64,000 nt of DNA from Paenibacillus sp. V4I7 (GCF_030817275.1 NZ_JAUSZD010000002.1:1984001-2048000); one strand, 5' to 3'; positions 25,225 to 34,482 are shown, numbered from the stretch's first letter. Translations and numbers: made by a program. The notes: generated by a model not told the origin, from the sequence alone.

Positions 25225-25908
25225 TTGGAAAAGTTCAATATTGCCATAGATGGTCCTGCTGGAGCCGGTAAAAGTACCATTGCGCGGCTAGTTGCTGGGG
25301 CACTTGGTTTCGTTTATGTGGACACAGGAGCCATGTATCGGGCAGTAACGTGGAAAGTACAGCAAGAGGGGCTGCTACCTGATCAAGAACAAGAAGTGGC
25401 TGCCTTGGCGAATCGCATGCAGATTGAGCTCATTCCTCGCGAAGAAGGACAACAGGTTATCGTAGATGGCGTCGATGTGACCAAAGAAATCCGTACGACA
25501 GCCATAACGGATCATGTCTCCCAAATCGCTAGCTATGGAGCTATACGCCAGCTCCTGGTCACACTTCAGAAGCAAATGGCTATATCCAAAGGCGTAGTCA
25601 TGGATGGCCGCGACATCGGTACTCATGTTATGCCAGACGCTGAAATCAAAGTTTTTCTGACAGCTAGCGTAAAGGAAAGAGCAGAGCGTCGATTCAAAGA
25701 GATGCAAAACAGCGGGACTTGCACCCTAACACTCTCCGAACTGGAGCAGGACATCGCTCGTCGCGATCAACTGGATCAGGATAGAGAGATTTCACCGCTT
25801 AGACGAGCTCATGATGCTGTTTTAATGGACAGTACTTCAATGACCATCGAGGAAGTTGTGGACGAAATCCTTGGGCTTTGCAAAGACAAAGTCGGAGGTG
25901 GCAAATAA
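25225..25908 (+). CDS. cmk: Cytidylate kinase
   Basis: A protein of 227 residues, TTG start at 25225 after AGGAGG. The P-loop is DGPAGAGKSTIAR (about residues 9-21). Further family motifs are YVDTGAMYRAVTW, MDGRDIGTHVMPDAE and the lid arginines RRDQLDQDREISPLRRA. It phosphorylates CMP and dCMP for nucleotide supply. plsC begins one base after the stop, and an S1-like gene follows, an arrangement common in Firmicutes. Confidence 0.95.
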   Translation: MEKFNIAIDGPAGAGKSTIARLVAGALGFVYVDTGAMYRAVTWKVQQEGLLPDQEQEVAALANRMQIELIPREEGQQVIVDGVDVTKEIRTTAITDHVSQIASYGAIRQLLVTLQKQMAISKGVVMDGRDIGTHVMPDAEIKVFLTASVKERAERRFKEMQNSGTCTLTLSELEQDIARRDQLDQDREISPLRRAHDAVLMDSTSMTIEEVVDEILGLCKDKVGGGK

Positions 25909-25909
25909 G

Positions 25910-26491
25910 ATGCTTTATCGCATCGGCAGGGCCTTATTTCGTTTTATGTTTACTTTGTTTTTCCGCCTGCGGGCCTTAGGTATGGAGAATGTCCCTACAC
26001 ATGGAGCGGTTGTGCTTTGTGGTAATCATACCAGTCTGTTGGATCCGCCATTGTTAGGAACTCCGCTTAAACGTATGGTTCATTTCATGGCGAAGGCCGA
26101 GCTGTTTGATATCCCTGTGTTGGGTTCCATCATTTCTAAAGTCGGTGCTTTCCCTGTCAAACGCGGTGGCGTGAGCAGAGAATCGATCAGACTTGCGGTA
26201 CAATTGCTTCGCGATGGTAACATGTTGGGTGTTTTCCCAGAAGGATCGCGGAACAACGCCGGGGGGATGGGCAAGAAGGGCGCAGCCAGTCTTGCACTGA
26301 AATCTGGAGCTGCCGTCGTTCCTGTGGCTATTATAGGCAATTATTCCTTATTCCGCCGCATGACGATTGTGTATGGAAAACCGATTGACCTAAGTGCATA
26401 TGCAGGTGCAAGCTCCGAGGATTTGGAGCAGGCAACGGAAGCTATTATGCAAGAAATTCGCCGATTACATACTGCTAATAGCAAAGCTTAA
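25910..26491 (+). CDS. plsC: 1-acyl-sn-glycerol-3-phosphate acyltransferase
   Basis: A protein of 193 residues, ATG at 25910 with GGAGGTGG just upstream, inside the end of cmk. The acyltransferase catalytic motif GNHTSLLDPPLL (His-x4-Asp), the FPVKRGG segment and the substrate-binding FPEGSRN motif are clear. It makes phosphatidic acid from lysophosphatidate. It is coupled to cmk; two further phospholipid genes (plsY, gpsA) lie 6-7 kb downstream. Confidence 0.93.
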   Translation: MLYRIGRALFRFMFTLFFRLRALGMENVPTHGAVVLCGNHTSLLDPPLLGTPLKRMVHFMAKAELFDIPVLGSIISKVGAFPVKRGGVSRESIRLAVQLLRDGNMLGVFPEGSRNNAGGMGKKGAASLALKSGAAVVPVAIIGNYSLFRRMTIVYGKPIDLSAYAGASSEDLEQATEAIMQEIRRLHTANSKA

Positions 26492-26642
26492 CAAGAATGT
26501 ATGGAATCGAAAGCTTGGAATTATACTATCTTTAAAGCGAATGGTAGTTATTGTTTTGTTTGAAACAGAGTAGAAGCTTACAATACTGCTTTGTGACTTA
26601 TAAATTATTTTTTGTTGGTTGTAATTAGAGGAGGGTAATCCC

Positions 26643-27947
26643 ATGTCAGATGAAGTAAAAGTTGAAGATCAAACGCAAGAAGTACAAGAAACACAAGAAA
26701 CAGCCGTATCGCAAGCAGAAGCTGAGCACGCGCTTAACAACGTTGCTGTGCTGAAGAAAGGCGCTACCGTTAAAGGCAAAATCGTTAAGGTAGACGCAGA
26801 TCAAGCCTTCGTGGATATCGGTTACAAATACGATGGTGTTATCCCAGTTCGTGAACTTTCTACCGATGCAGAAGCAACACTGCTTGGACAAGAAGTTGAA
26901 TTGAAAGTTGTTTCAATCAATGATGCGAAAGAAACATTGGTTCTTTCCAAACGTGTTGTTGACAACAGCAAAGTATGGGAGTCACTGCAAGGTCAGTTGG
27001 ATAGCAAAGAAATCATTGAAGCTACTGTATCTGAAGTTGTAAAAGGCGGACTAGTTGTGGATATCGGCGTACGTGGATTCGTACCGGCTTCCATGGTTGA
27101 GCGTCAATTCGTTGAAGATTTCTCTTCTTACAAAGGCCGCACATTGCGTCTTCGTGTAAAAGAAATCGACCGCGAGAAAAACAAAGTGATCCTGTCTCAA
27201 AAAGATGTTCTAGATGAAGAATTCGAAGCTAACAAAAAGAAAATCATCGAAGGCCTTCAAGTGGGTCAAGTACTAGAGGGTACTGTTCAACGCTTGACTC
27301 AATTCGGTGCGTTTATTGATATCGGTGGCATCGACGGTCTTGTGCATATCTCTGAGCTAGCTTGGCACCATGTAGAACAAGCTTCCGATGTAGTCAAAGA
27401 AGGCGACAAAGTGAAGGTGCAAATCCTTAAGCTTGATCCTTCCAACGATAAAATCAGCTTGAGCATCAAAGCAACTCAAGAAGGCCCTTGGTCCAATGTT
27501 GAACGTGAGTTCAAAGCTGGCGATATCGTAACAGGTACAGTAAAACGTCTTGCAGCTTTCGGCGCATTCGTTGAAGTGGCTCCTGGTGTTGAAGGACTTG
27601 TGCATATTTCCCAAATTGCTCACCGTCACATCGGTACTCCGCATGAAGTATTGAAAGAAGGCCAAGAAGTTCAAGTGAAAATCTTAGAAATCAATACGGC
27701 TGAGAAACGCGTTAGCTTAAGCATTAAAGATACAGAGGAAGCTCCAGAAGCTCCGGCTGGTGCAGCGGCTCCATCTGCTTCTAAACCAGACAGAGAAAGA
27801 CAACCAAGAGGCGATCGTGACCGCGGAAACAGCGCAAGTCACCAAAAAGAGATTGCTGGTAATGAGAACGTGTCCTTGAGCAATCAAGGTCTGTCCATGA
27901 CACTTGGCGAGCGTTTTGGCGATAAACTTTCCAAATTCAAAAAGTAA
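26643..27947 (+). CDS. rpsA: S1 RNA-binding domain protein (30S ribosomal protein S1 homologue, YpfD type)
   Basis: A protein of 434 residues with an acidic N-terminal tail and four S1 repeats. Typical S1 strands recur, for example GKIVKVDADQAFVDIGYKYDG, GLVVDIGVRGFVPAS, FGAFIDIGGIDGLVHISEL and FGAFVEVAPGVEGLVHISQI (each continuing into a KVKV.ILK.. strand). E. coli S1 has six repeats; Firmicute forms have four. A Pro/Ala/Arg-rich linker ends the protein. It probably aids mRNA binding or translation. RBS is AGAGGAGGG. Confidence 0.93.
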   Translation: MSDEVKVEDQTQEVQETQETAVSQAEAEHALNNVAVLKKGATVKGKIVKVDADQAFVDIGYKYDGVIPVRELSTDAEATLLGQEVELKVVSINDAKETLVLSKRVVDNSKVWESLQGQLDSKEIIEATVSEVVKGGLVVDIGVRGFVPASMVERQFVEDFSSYKGRTLRLRVKEIDREKNKVILSQKDVLDEEFEANKKKIIEGLQVGQVLEGTVQRLTQFGAFIDIGGIDGLVHISELAWHHVEQASDVVKEGDKVKVQILKLDPSNDKISLSIKATQEGPWSNVEREFKAGDIVTGTVKRLAAFGAFVEVAPGVEGLVHISQIAHRHIGTPHEVLKEGQEVQVKILEINTAEKRVSLSIKDTEEAPEAPAGAAAPSASKPDRERQPRGDRDRGNSASHQKEIAGNENVSLSNQGLSMTLGERFGDKLSKFKK

Positions 27948-27976
27948 ATGATACGACGTTTAGGGGGACCATAAGA

Positions 27977-29035
27977 ATGCGCATCTCACGCAAAATGGAG
28001 CATGTCCATTACGCGCTGGAGCTTGGCCAATCTCGGCAGCAAGGGCTGTCGGATATCAAGCTTGTGCATAACTGTCTACCTGAGACTTCGACGGATCAAA
28101 TAGCATTAACTACGGAAATCGGCGATCTCATTATGAGTTCGCCGATTTTAATTAATGCCATGACGGGCGGCGCTCAGGAGACGGAAAGCATTAATCGCGA
28201 ATTGGCCATATTGGCAAGGGAAAAGGGCATGGCAATGGCCGTTGGTTCCCAGATGTCAGCAATTAAAAACAGTGAAGTTGCCTCGAGCTATCAAGTCGTT
28301 CGCCGCGAAAATCCCAAAGGGATCGTGTTCGCGAATTTGGGCAGCGAGGCAACCACCGAACAAGCGATCCGCGCCATCGATATGATTGAAGCGAATGCGC
28401 TTCAAATTCATTTGAATGTTATGCAAGAGCTCATTATGCCGGAAGGAGATCGCAGCTTTGTGGGCATGTTGGGCCGCATTGAGGCTATTGTTCGGCAAGT
28501 ACAGGTACCCGTCATTGTGAAGGAAGTTGGCTTTGGAATCCTGAAGGATAACGCCAAGCAGCTGAAGGACATCGGCGTCCGCTTTTTGGATGTCGGCGGC
28601 TCTGGCGGCACGAATTTTGCTGCCATTGAGAATGCCAGACGTTCAGCGGCTTTGGAGTGGTTGAACGATTGGGGTACTCCAACCAGCATCGCTTTGTTAG
28701 AGGCACTCTCGGTTTATCCGCGAGGCGGGGTTATTGCCTCTGGCGGTATTACGAACGCTTTGGAAGCTGCCAAAGCGTTAACCCTTGGTGCTTCAGCGGT
28801 AGGCATGGCTGGCGCATTCTTGAGGGTTTTGCGCAGCGAGGGAGTCGATGCGCTGCATCATTTTGCTGATGAGCTTCATCAAGGTCTTATTCTTATTATG
28901 ACAGCGCTAGGCGCTAATACGATTCAGGCATTGGGAAATTGTCCAGTTGTTATTATGGGCGAAACGGCAGAATGGTGCCGGGCTAGAGGTATTCACTTAA
29001 CTTCATATGCAGAAAGAGCCAGTCGGAGTAAATAA
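27977..29035 (+). CDS. fni: Type 2 isopentenyl-diphosphate delta-isomerase
   Basis: A protein of 352 residues in the FMN/NADPH-dependent family. Signatures: ILINAMTGGAQETESIN, AMAVGSQMSAI, QIHLNVMQELIMPEGDR with the catalytic Gln region, VKEVGFGI, DVGGSGGTNFAAIE and ASGGITNALEAAKAL. It interconverts IPP and DMAPP, the building blocks later used by HepS/HepT in this window. ypfD-fni-yphA order equals that of B. subtilis. Confidence 0.94.
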   Translation: MRISRKMEHVHYALELGQSRQQGLSDIKLVHNCLPETSTDQIALTTEIGDLIMSSPILINAMTGGAQETESINRELAILAREKGMAMAVGSQMSAIKNSEVASSYQVVRRENPKGIVFANLGSEATTEQAIRAIDMIEANALQIHLNVMQELIMPEGDRSFVGMLGRIEAIVRQVQVPVIVKEVGFGILKDNAKQLKDIGVRFLDVGGSGGTNFAAIENARRSAALEWLNDWGTPTSIALLEALSVYPRGGVIASGGITNALEAAKALTLGASAVGMAGAFLRVLRSEGVDALHHFADELHQGLILIMTALGANTIQALGNCPVVIMGETAEWCRARGIHLTSYAERASRSK

Positions 29036-29165
29036 TTGAAATATTGCCATACTAAAGATCAGGCAGTGCTTCCCTCGTCAAGTTGGAGTGGAAGCCCTGA
29101 AGATCCGCAGGCAGGTTGGTGGCATTTTGTCACTTGATCGTCTTGCATGGTAGGGTGGTCCGATT

Positions 29166-29792
29166 ATGAACTCCGGTTATTTGTCTTTAATTCTCCTTTG
29201 TATCACGTTGATCTTATTCGCTAGCGGATGGAAAGAACTGTACATCAGAAGTATATCGCACAAGGGCATGCTTCTTTTTTTTGTCTCGTGGATTGTCTTT
29301 TCCAGGATAACCGTAACAATCCAGCATGTTCAAGTGGGGCTCGTTTATGTCTGGGTTCTGCTCATCGTTCTGGGTATTCTCTATAAGACAAAAGGATTCA
29401 TACATAAGCTTCATTTACTTTCCATCGGCCTCTTATTAGGTTCCCTTCATTTCTTGTTGCAGCAGCTGCTTGAGATGGACCCCATACTTATCATTCGTAA
29501 CTCGGAATGGGATACGGCTTTATTACTTGCCGTTGTAGCTCTCGTTTTACAGCGCAGTGCATGGGAGCAGATCGCAGCACTATCGATTGGCTACTTACTA
29601 GGAGATATGTATCAAGCGGGAATTCATCCAGTAGATGGCTACCATCATGTCGGTAAGGCGACTTTTCAAGACCAATGGTGGCTATCTGTTTTTGCGGCAA
29701 GGACGATGACCATCATCCTTCAATCCGCTTATAACGGCTGCCGAAGTCTCATTCGCAGCTGGATGGACCGAAGAGGAGGCTGGAAGAAGTAA
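29166..29792 (+). CDS. yphA: YphA-like polytopic membrane protein
   Basis: A protein of 208 residues with about six membrane helices, start ATG 29166 after GGTAGGGTGG. No enzymatic motif. Its position between fni and the YIEGIA gene, and its size and topology, match B. subtilis yphA. It overlaps by one base with the next gene, so it probably belongs to the same sporulation-linked unit. Function unknown. Confidence 0.75.
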   Translation: MNSGYLSLILLCITLILFASGWKELYIRSISHKGMLLFFVSWIVFSRITVTIQHVQVGLVYVWVLLIVLGILYKTKGFIHKLHLLSIGLLLGSLHFLLQQLLEMDPILIIRNSEWDTALLLAVVALVLQRSAWEQIAALSIGYLLGDMYQAGIHPVDGYHHVGKATFQDQWWLSVFAARTMTIILQSAYNGCRSLIRSWMDRRGGWKK

Positions 29793-30697
29793 TGGATTGG
29801 TTCTATTCGCACCGTTATACGATAGGTATCATCGTGGGGGTTATTTTTGGCATTCTGGCACGTCTGAATATGCTAAGAACGGACTACAGGCAATATCCGA
29901 CTTATCCTCATGGTAAGATTATTCATATTTCCCTTGGTGTTATCGCAGCAGGACTAGGTGCCGTGGCTGTCCCTGCTTTACTGGACAAAAATTATACGGC
30001 CGTCACCTTCTTATCGCTAGCCGCTCAACAGTTTCGCGATGTGCGCAATATGGAAAGACAAAGTCTATCCAAGGTTGATGAATTAGAGTTAGTTCCAAGA
30101 GGAGCGGCATATATTGAAGGGATAGCGATGGTGTTCGAGGGAAGAAATTATCTTGTTATTTTCTCTGCATTTCTTGCTTCTTTTTTCAGTATCTTGTTTG
30201 CATGGTATTGGGGGATCCTTGCAGGGATTTTGTCCATCTGGATTGCTAACTTTTTTAAATCAGGTAACAAACTTGCGAAAATTGCAGACATCGAACCTGT
30301 CGATATTCGTATGGATGGACCGGATCTGTTCGTCGGCTCAGTTTATATGATGAACGTTGGACTCGCAGACAGCCGTGACAAAATACTTGAACACGGGCTA
30401 GGATTCTTAATTAAACCCAAAAATCGCAATGCCCGCGTAACGTTAGCTCATTTAGGCCAAAGACAAGCTATTCTTCATGATATTTCAACCTTGTTTGGTG
30501 CTTACCGAGATGAAGGAGAGCCTTCATTGCGTCCGATGGCTAAGCTGGATATGAATTCAGGCACATTAGCCATACTGCTCCTCCTGCAGGAGAAAGATGT
30601 AGAGAAAACGTATATTGCTCTTCATCGGGTGCCCGTGTTGGAAAGTGCTGTTCGTATGCCGTCTGAAGCGGGTGTAAACAAAAAGAAGGAGGCCTAA
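29792..30697 (+). CDS. yphB: YIEGIA family protein (YphB, spore envelope)
   Basis: A protein of 301 residues with several membrane helices and the name-giving motif PRGAAYIEGIAMVFEGRNYL near residues 105-124. N-terminal helices (YTIGIIVGVIFGILARLNML) and a central FFSILFAWYWGILAGILSIW are clear. The family is limited to spore formers, and the Bacillus homologue has been linked to spore envelope assembly. A 59-residue gene directly downstream is the family's usual partner. Confidence 0.88.
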   Translation: MDWFYSHRYTIGIIVGVIFGILARLNMLRTDYRQYPTYPHGKIIHISLGVIAAGLGAVAVPALLDKNYTAVTFLSLAAQQFRDVRNMERQSLSKVDELELVPRGAAYIEGIAMVFEGRNYLVIFSAFLASFFSILFAWYWGILAGILSIWIANFFKSGNKLAKIADIEPVDIRMDGPDLFVGSVYMMNVGLADSRDKILEHGLGFLIKPKNRNARVTLAHLGQRQAILHDISTLFGAYRDEGEPSLRPMAKLDMNSGTLAILLLLQEKDVEKTYIALHRVPVLESAVRMPSEAGVNKKKEA

Positions 30698-30703
30698 ATC
30701 AGG

Positions 30704-30883
30704 ATGTCGAAAATCCTTGCGATTGTAACCTTGACGAAGGAACGAATAGGTGGAGGGGCTCCAATCTTCGTTGTGGATAAGGAAGATGAGCTTCAAAAGG
30801 TTTCTTTCTCTCTAGAAAAGATATTGGATGCTAATGCTCACGATTTGAAAAATGGCACGATGATTTTGGTCAAGCATACCTGA
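30704..30883 (+). CDS. Small partner protein of YIEGIA (capping subunit)
   Basis: A protein of 59 residues beginning MSKILAIVTLTKERIGGGAP and ending MILVKHT, ATG at 30704, 6 bases after the yphB stop, with AAGGAGG inside the end of yphB. Size, sequence and tight coupling fit the small 'capping complex subunit' family found beside YIEGIA proteins. How it acts is not known. Confidence 0.78.
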   Translation: MSKILAIVTLTKERIGGGAPIFVVDKEDELQKVSFSLEKILDANAHDLKNGTMILVKHT

Positions 30884-31014
30884 AATAGCTGGTGTGCCCG
30901 CATGTTTTCTTATGGAGTCTCAAATGAGATTAGCCAAGTTGTGTCTTTTTTGTTATGATGTAAGTTGCGTATTTTTCCATGGCTGATCATGGAATTCGAA
31001 GGAGTGAATGAGTA

Positions 31015-32340
31015 GTGGCTAGACCTGTACTTGCAATTGTTGGCCGACCAAATGTCGGCAAGTCCACCATTTTCAATCGGATCGTAGGCGATCGTCTTGC
31101 GATTGTGGAAGATAAACCAGGTGTTACACGTGATCGATTATATGGCGTAGGAGAATGGCTCAATACCGCATTCAGTGTCATTGATACAGGCGGTATTGAA
31201 ATTGAAGGGGAGGATGCAATCCTCAAATCTGTTCGTATTCAAGCGGAGCTTGCCATTGAAGAAGCAGATGTCATTATTTTCATGGTGGATGCCAAAGCCG
31301 GTGTAACACCTTCGGATGAAGAAGTTGCTCAATTGCTATTCCGCTCCAAAAAGCCAATCGTACTTGCTGTTAATAAAGTAGATAACCTCGCGCGACAAGA
31401 TGATATTTATGAATTTTACTCTCTGGGGTTTGGTGATCCAATCGGAATCTCGGGCTCTCACGGTATCGGAATCGGGGATTTGCTTGAGGCCGTGTGTGCA
31501 CTTTTCCCTGACAAAAAAGAGGATGAATACGGCGAGGAAGTCGTGAAATTTGCCTTGATCGGTCGCCCGAATGTCGGTAAATCTTCGATGACAAATGCCA
31601 TTCTGGGAGAAGAGCGGGTCATCGTTAGTGAAGTAGCTGGTACGACGCGCGATGCGATCGATACGCCATTTGAAAGGGATGGACAGAAATTTGTCATAAT
31701 TGATACAGCTGGTATGCGTAAAAGAGGCAAAGTATACGAAAATACAGAGAAATATAGTGTCATGCGGGCCATGAAGGCAATCGAACGTGCGGATGTTGTA
31801 CTCGTCGTCATCGACGGACAAGATGGCATTATCGAACAGGACAAGCATATTGCCGGTTATGCGCATGAAGCAGGAAAAGCGATTGTCATTGTCGTAAATA
31901 AATGGGATATCGTGGATAAAGACGATAAGACGATGCAGCATTTTACACAAACTATTCGTGATCACTTCTTGTTTTTAAGCTATGCTCCAATTGCGTTTGT
32001 TTCAGCCAAAACGACACAGCGCTTGCACAAGCTGTTGCCTGTTATTGTTCAAGTTGCTGAGAATCATGCCTTACGGGTACAGACACATCTTCTTAATGAC
32101 GTTGTTTCGGATGCAGTAGCCTACAACCCGCCTCCAACGGATAAAGGTAAACGCCTGCGTATTAACTATGTGACACAAGTTGCGGTTAAGCCTCCTGTCT
32201 TTGTGCTCTTCGTGAATGAGCCTGAGCTCATGCACTTTTCATATGAGCGGTACTTGGATAACAAGATTCGTGCTGCCTTCGGATTTGAAGGAACCCCGAT
32301 TCGTATCTTAAGCCGCAGGAAATCATCGGACAAAGAATAG
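31015..32340 (+). CDS. der: Ribosome biogenesis GTPase Der (EngA)
   Basis: A protein of 441 residues, GTG at 31015 after GAAGGAGTGAATGA. It has two tandem GTPase domains: G1 [14 protein letters not shown] near residue 9 with NKVD, and a second G1 [14 protein letters not shown] near residue 183 with DTAG and NKWD. A C-terminal KH-like domain ends the protein. It is needed for 50S subunit assembly. B. subtilis has the same yphB-der-gpsA order, but here plsY is inserted before gpsA. Confidence 0.96.
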   Translation: MARPVLAIVGRPNVGKSTIFNRIVGDRLAIVEDKPGVTRDRLYGVGEWLNTAFSVIDTGGIEIEGEDAILKSVRIQAELAIEEADVIIFMVDAKAGVTPSDEEVAQLLFRSKKPIVLAVNKVDNLARQDDIYEFYSLGFGDPIGISGSHGIGIGDLLEAVCALFPDKKEDEYGEEVVKFALIGRPNVGKSSMTNAILGEERVIVSEVAGTTRDAIDTPFERDGQKFVIIDTAGMRKRGKVYENTEKYSVMRAMKAIERADVVLVVIDGQDGIIEQDKHIAGYAHEAGKAIVIVVNKWDIVDKDDKTMQHFTQTIRDHFLFLSYAPIAFVSAKTTQRLHKLLPVIVQVAENHALRVQTHLLNDVVSDAVAYNPPPTDKGKRLRINYVTQVAVKPPVFVLFVNEPELMHFSYERYLDNKIRAAFGFEGTPIRILSRRKSSDKE

Positions 32341-32353
32341 GAGATGTTGTGCA

Positions 32354-32956
32354 TTGCTTTCGATAATAACAATTGTAGCGGGTTATTTATTAGGCTCCAT
32401 AAGCTTTAGTTATTTATTCGGAAAATGGTTCAAAGGTATTGATATACGCAAACACGGGAGTGGCAATGCGGGGGCGACAAATACACTCCGTGTTCTGGGT
32501 AAGGGACCTGCCATCTTAGTTCTCATGCTTGATGCCTTGAAGGGAGTTGCTGCCGTGTGGATTGGAACATGGGCAGCTCCCGGACCCGATGACATCTGGA
32601 TTCGTGTATTAAGTGGATTAGCAGCCATCGTCGGACATAATTGGCCCGTTTACTTCGGCTTCCGAGGTGGTAAAGGTATCGCAACCACCATCGGCGTTAT
32701 GGCCACGCTTTGCTTCATTCCAACGTTAATTGCTGGTTTAACAGCTATCGTCATCATTGCGGTCACCAGATTCGTATCGCTCGGCTCCCTTATTCTAACT
32801 GCACTTTTACCTTTTCTTATTTGGGGGATGGACCGACCGTTGCCAATTCTGTGGATTAGCATTTTGTTGTGTGCGTTTGCCTTTATGCGTCATCGTACGA
32901 ATATTGTGAAGCTCATTCAGGGTAAAGAAAATAAGTTGGGTCAGAAAAGGGCTTAG
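32354..32956 (+). CDS. plsY: Glycerol-3-phosphate acyltransferase PlsY
   Basis: An integral membrane protein of 200 residues, TTG at 32354 after AGGAGATG. PlsY motifs: GSGNAGATNTLRVLG, then GHNWPVYFGFRGGKGIAT, and the C-terminal FMRHRTNIVKLIQGKENK. It moves the acyl group from acyl phosphate to glycerol-3-phosphate. The next gene, gpsA, makes that glycerol-3-phosphate, so substrate supply and use are adjacent. Confidence 0.95.
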   Translation: MLSIITIVAGYLLGSISFSYLFGKWFKGIDIRKHGSGNAGATNTLRVLGKGPAILVLMLDALKGVAAVWIGTWAAPGPDDIWIRVLSGLAAIVGHNWPVYFGFRGGKGIATTIGVMATLCFIPTLIAGLTAIVIIAVTRFVSLGSLILTALLPFLIWGMDRPLPILWISILLCAFAFMRHRTNIVKLIQGKENKLGQKRA

Positions 32957-32960
32957 CTAA

Positions 32961-33073
32961 TCTCACGATGCAAGTTTTCTAAGAAAACTCTGTAATGCTT
33001 ACGATGCCAGTTTTGCTAAAGCAAAACTCAGCAATGCTTACGAAGTAAGTTTTCTTCGAAATCTTTTAGGAGG
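32961..33073 (+). repeat. Triple tandem hairpin-SD repeat upstream of gpsA
   Basis: Three units in a row. Unit 1 is ACGATGCA-AGTTTTC-TAA-GAAAACT-CTGTA. Unit 2 is ATGCTTACGATGCC-AGTTTTGC-TAAA-GCAAAACT-CAGCA. Unit 3 is ATGCTTACGAAGTA-AGTTTTC-TTC-GAAATCT-TTTAGGAGG. Units 1 and 2 have perfect stems although their arms differ; unit 3 has one mismatch. Only the last unit carries the SD, which serves the TTG start of gpsA at 33081. The array fills the plsY-gpsA gap almost completely. Confidence 0.85.
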
Positions 33074-33080
33074 GGTAACC

Positions 33081-34124
33081 TTGTCAAACAAAGTATCGGT
33101 CCTAGTAGCTGGAAGTTGGGGGACGGCACTTGCCTCGGTACTGGCGGATAATGGGAAGCAAGTGCTTTTATGGTCTCGTAATGAGGATCAGGTTATAGAA
33201 ATAAATGAGAAGCATCGTAACAGCCGCTTTCTTCCAGATGTAGAGCTATCGCCGCTAATCGTAGCGACAAACTCGCTGCAGGAAGCGGTAGAGGATGCAG
33301 ATGCGATTATTATGGTCGTACCTTCATCTGGCATGCGCGAAGTAGCGTCACGGATGCGTCCTTTCTTGAAGAAGGATACTGTAGTGGTTCATGCGACCAA
33401 AGGCTTTGAAACGGGCACGCTAAAGCGTATGACCGAGGTTCTTGCCGATGAGCTTCCAGAAATGGACGCGAAGCGGCTCGTCGTCCTTTCTGGTCCAAGT
33501 CATGCCGAGGAAGTTATTCGCAAGTGTCCGACGACTGTCGTAGTCGCCGCCCAAGACTTGGAAGCGGCTGAAGCCGCGCAGGATTTGCTGATTAATTCCT
33601 ACTTCCGTGTCTATACGAATCCGGATGTTGCCGGTGTTGAGGTTGGAGGGGCACTTAAGAATATTATTGCGCTAGGCGCAGGTCTGACCGATGGCTTAGG
33701 CTTTGGTGATAATGCAAAGGCTGCTCTAATGACGAGAGGTTTAGCCGAGATTGCTCGACTAGGCACGGCAATGGGAGCCAACCCGCTTACATTTTCCGGC
33801 TTAGCAGGGATAGGCGATCTGATCGTGACTTGTACGAGTCAGCATAGCAGGAATTGGCGTGCCGGCAATAAATTAGCCAATGGTATCCCCCTGAACGAGG
33901 TTCTTGAAGAGATGGGGATGGTCGTAGAAGGCGTGAAGACAACGAAAGCTGCCTATGAGTTGTCCCGGAGATTTGACGTAACCATGCCGATTACAGATGA
34001 GTTACATAACGTTCTCTTCGAGGGGAAGTCGCCTCAGCTAGCTGCACAAGATTTGATGGGGCGCGTCAGAACCCATGAGATTGAAGAGGTAGCTGGCGGC
34101 TCAGCAACAAATGTATTGAAGTAG
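33081..34124 (+). CDS. gpsA: Glycerol-3-phosphate dehydrogenase [NAD(P)+]
   Basis: A protein of 347 residues, TTG at 33081 after AGGAGGGGTAACC. Motifs: dinucleotide-binding VLVAGSWGTALASVLADNG, VVPSSGMREVA, HATKGFE, LSGPSHAEE, the catalytic lysine region GALKNIIALGAGLTDGLG, and GLAGIGDLIVTCTSQHSRN. It reduces dihydroxyacetone phosphate for phospholipid synthesis. The usual GAGSWG appears as VAGSWG, so the first glycine of GxGxxG is Val. Everything else is typical. Expression may depend on the triple hairpin leader. Confidence 0.94.
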   Translation: MSNKVSVLVAGSWGTALASVLADNGKQVLLWSRNEDQVIEINEKHRNSRFLPDVELSPLIVATNSLQEAVEDADAIIMVVPSSGMREVASRMRPFLKKDTVVVHATKGFETGTLKRMTEVLADELPEMDAKRLVVLSGPSHAEEVIRKCPTTVVVAAQDLEAAEAAQDLLINSYFRVYTNPDVAGVEVGGALKNIIALGAGLTDGLGFGDNAKAALMTRGLAEIARLGTAMGANPLTFSGLAGIGDLIVTCTSQHSRNWRAGNKLANGIPLNEVLEEMGMVVEGVKTTKAAYELSRRFDVTMPITDELHNVLFEGKSPQLAAQDLMGRVRTHEIEEVAGGSATNVLK

Positions 34125-34200
34125 CCTACACCACATCCTATCCGCATTCATACTATACCTTAGAAGACCCAGTCATCCAAGGTATAGGGAGGCGGCACAT

Positions 34201-34482
34201 TTGTCGAATAAGGATATCTCGAAAGACGTATTAAATGTGGTGAAAAAGAAAACGGGTAAATCCGTTACATCTAAAGATATTGAGAAGCTAGCCAGTGGTG
34301 TGAAACCTTCTACCCTGCAAAGTGAAGCTCAACTTCGCCAACTCATCAAACAAGTTTCTGGTTTAGTGAACGTGAAGGTATCAGAAGAAACCATCAATGA
34401 TATCATTCAGGCAGTTAAAAGCAGTAAACTGGATTCCAACAATATGCAGCAATTAATGAACATGATGATGGGCAAGAAATAA
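34201..34482 (+). CDS. spoVIF: Stage VI sporulation protein F-like
   Basis: A protein of 93 residues, TTG at 34201 after AGGGAGGCGGC. The segment AQLRQLIKQVSGLVNVKVSE closely resembles the core of SpoVIF (TIRQLIQQVSQIANKPV in Bacillus). It is rich in Lys and Ser with a Met-rich end (LMNMMMGKK). SpoVIF helps coat assembly under GerE control in B. subtilis. It lies among other sporulation genes here. Confidence 0.82.
   Translation: MSNKDISKDVLNVVKKKTGKSVTSKDIEKLASGVKPSTLQSEAQLRQLIKQVSGLVNVKVSEETINDIIQAVKSSKLDSNNMQQLMNMMMGKK

Noticed and set aside
29036..29165. Imperfect hairpin (GTGCTTCCC ... GGAAGCCC) before yphA as a riboswitch
   Set aside because: Pairing is short and interrupted, and there is no terminator or known motif.
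32961..33073. Tandem hairpins before gpsA as a CRISPR array
   Set aside because: Units are directly adjacent and diverged, with no unique spacers of regular length and no cas genes.
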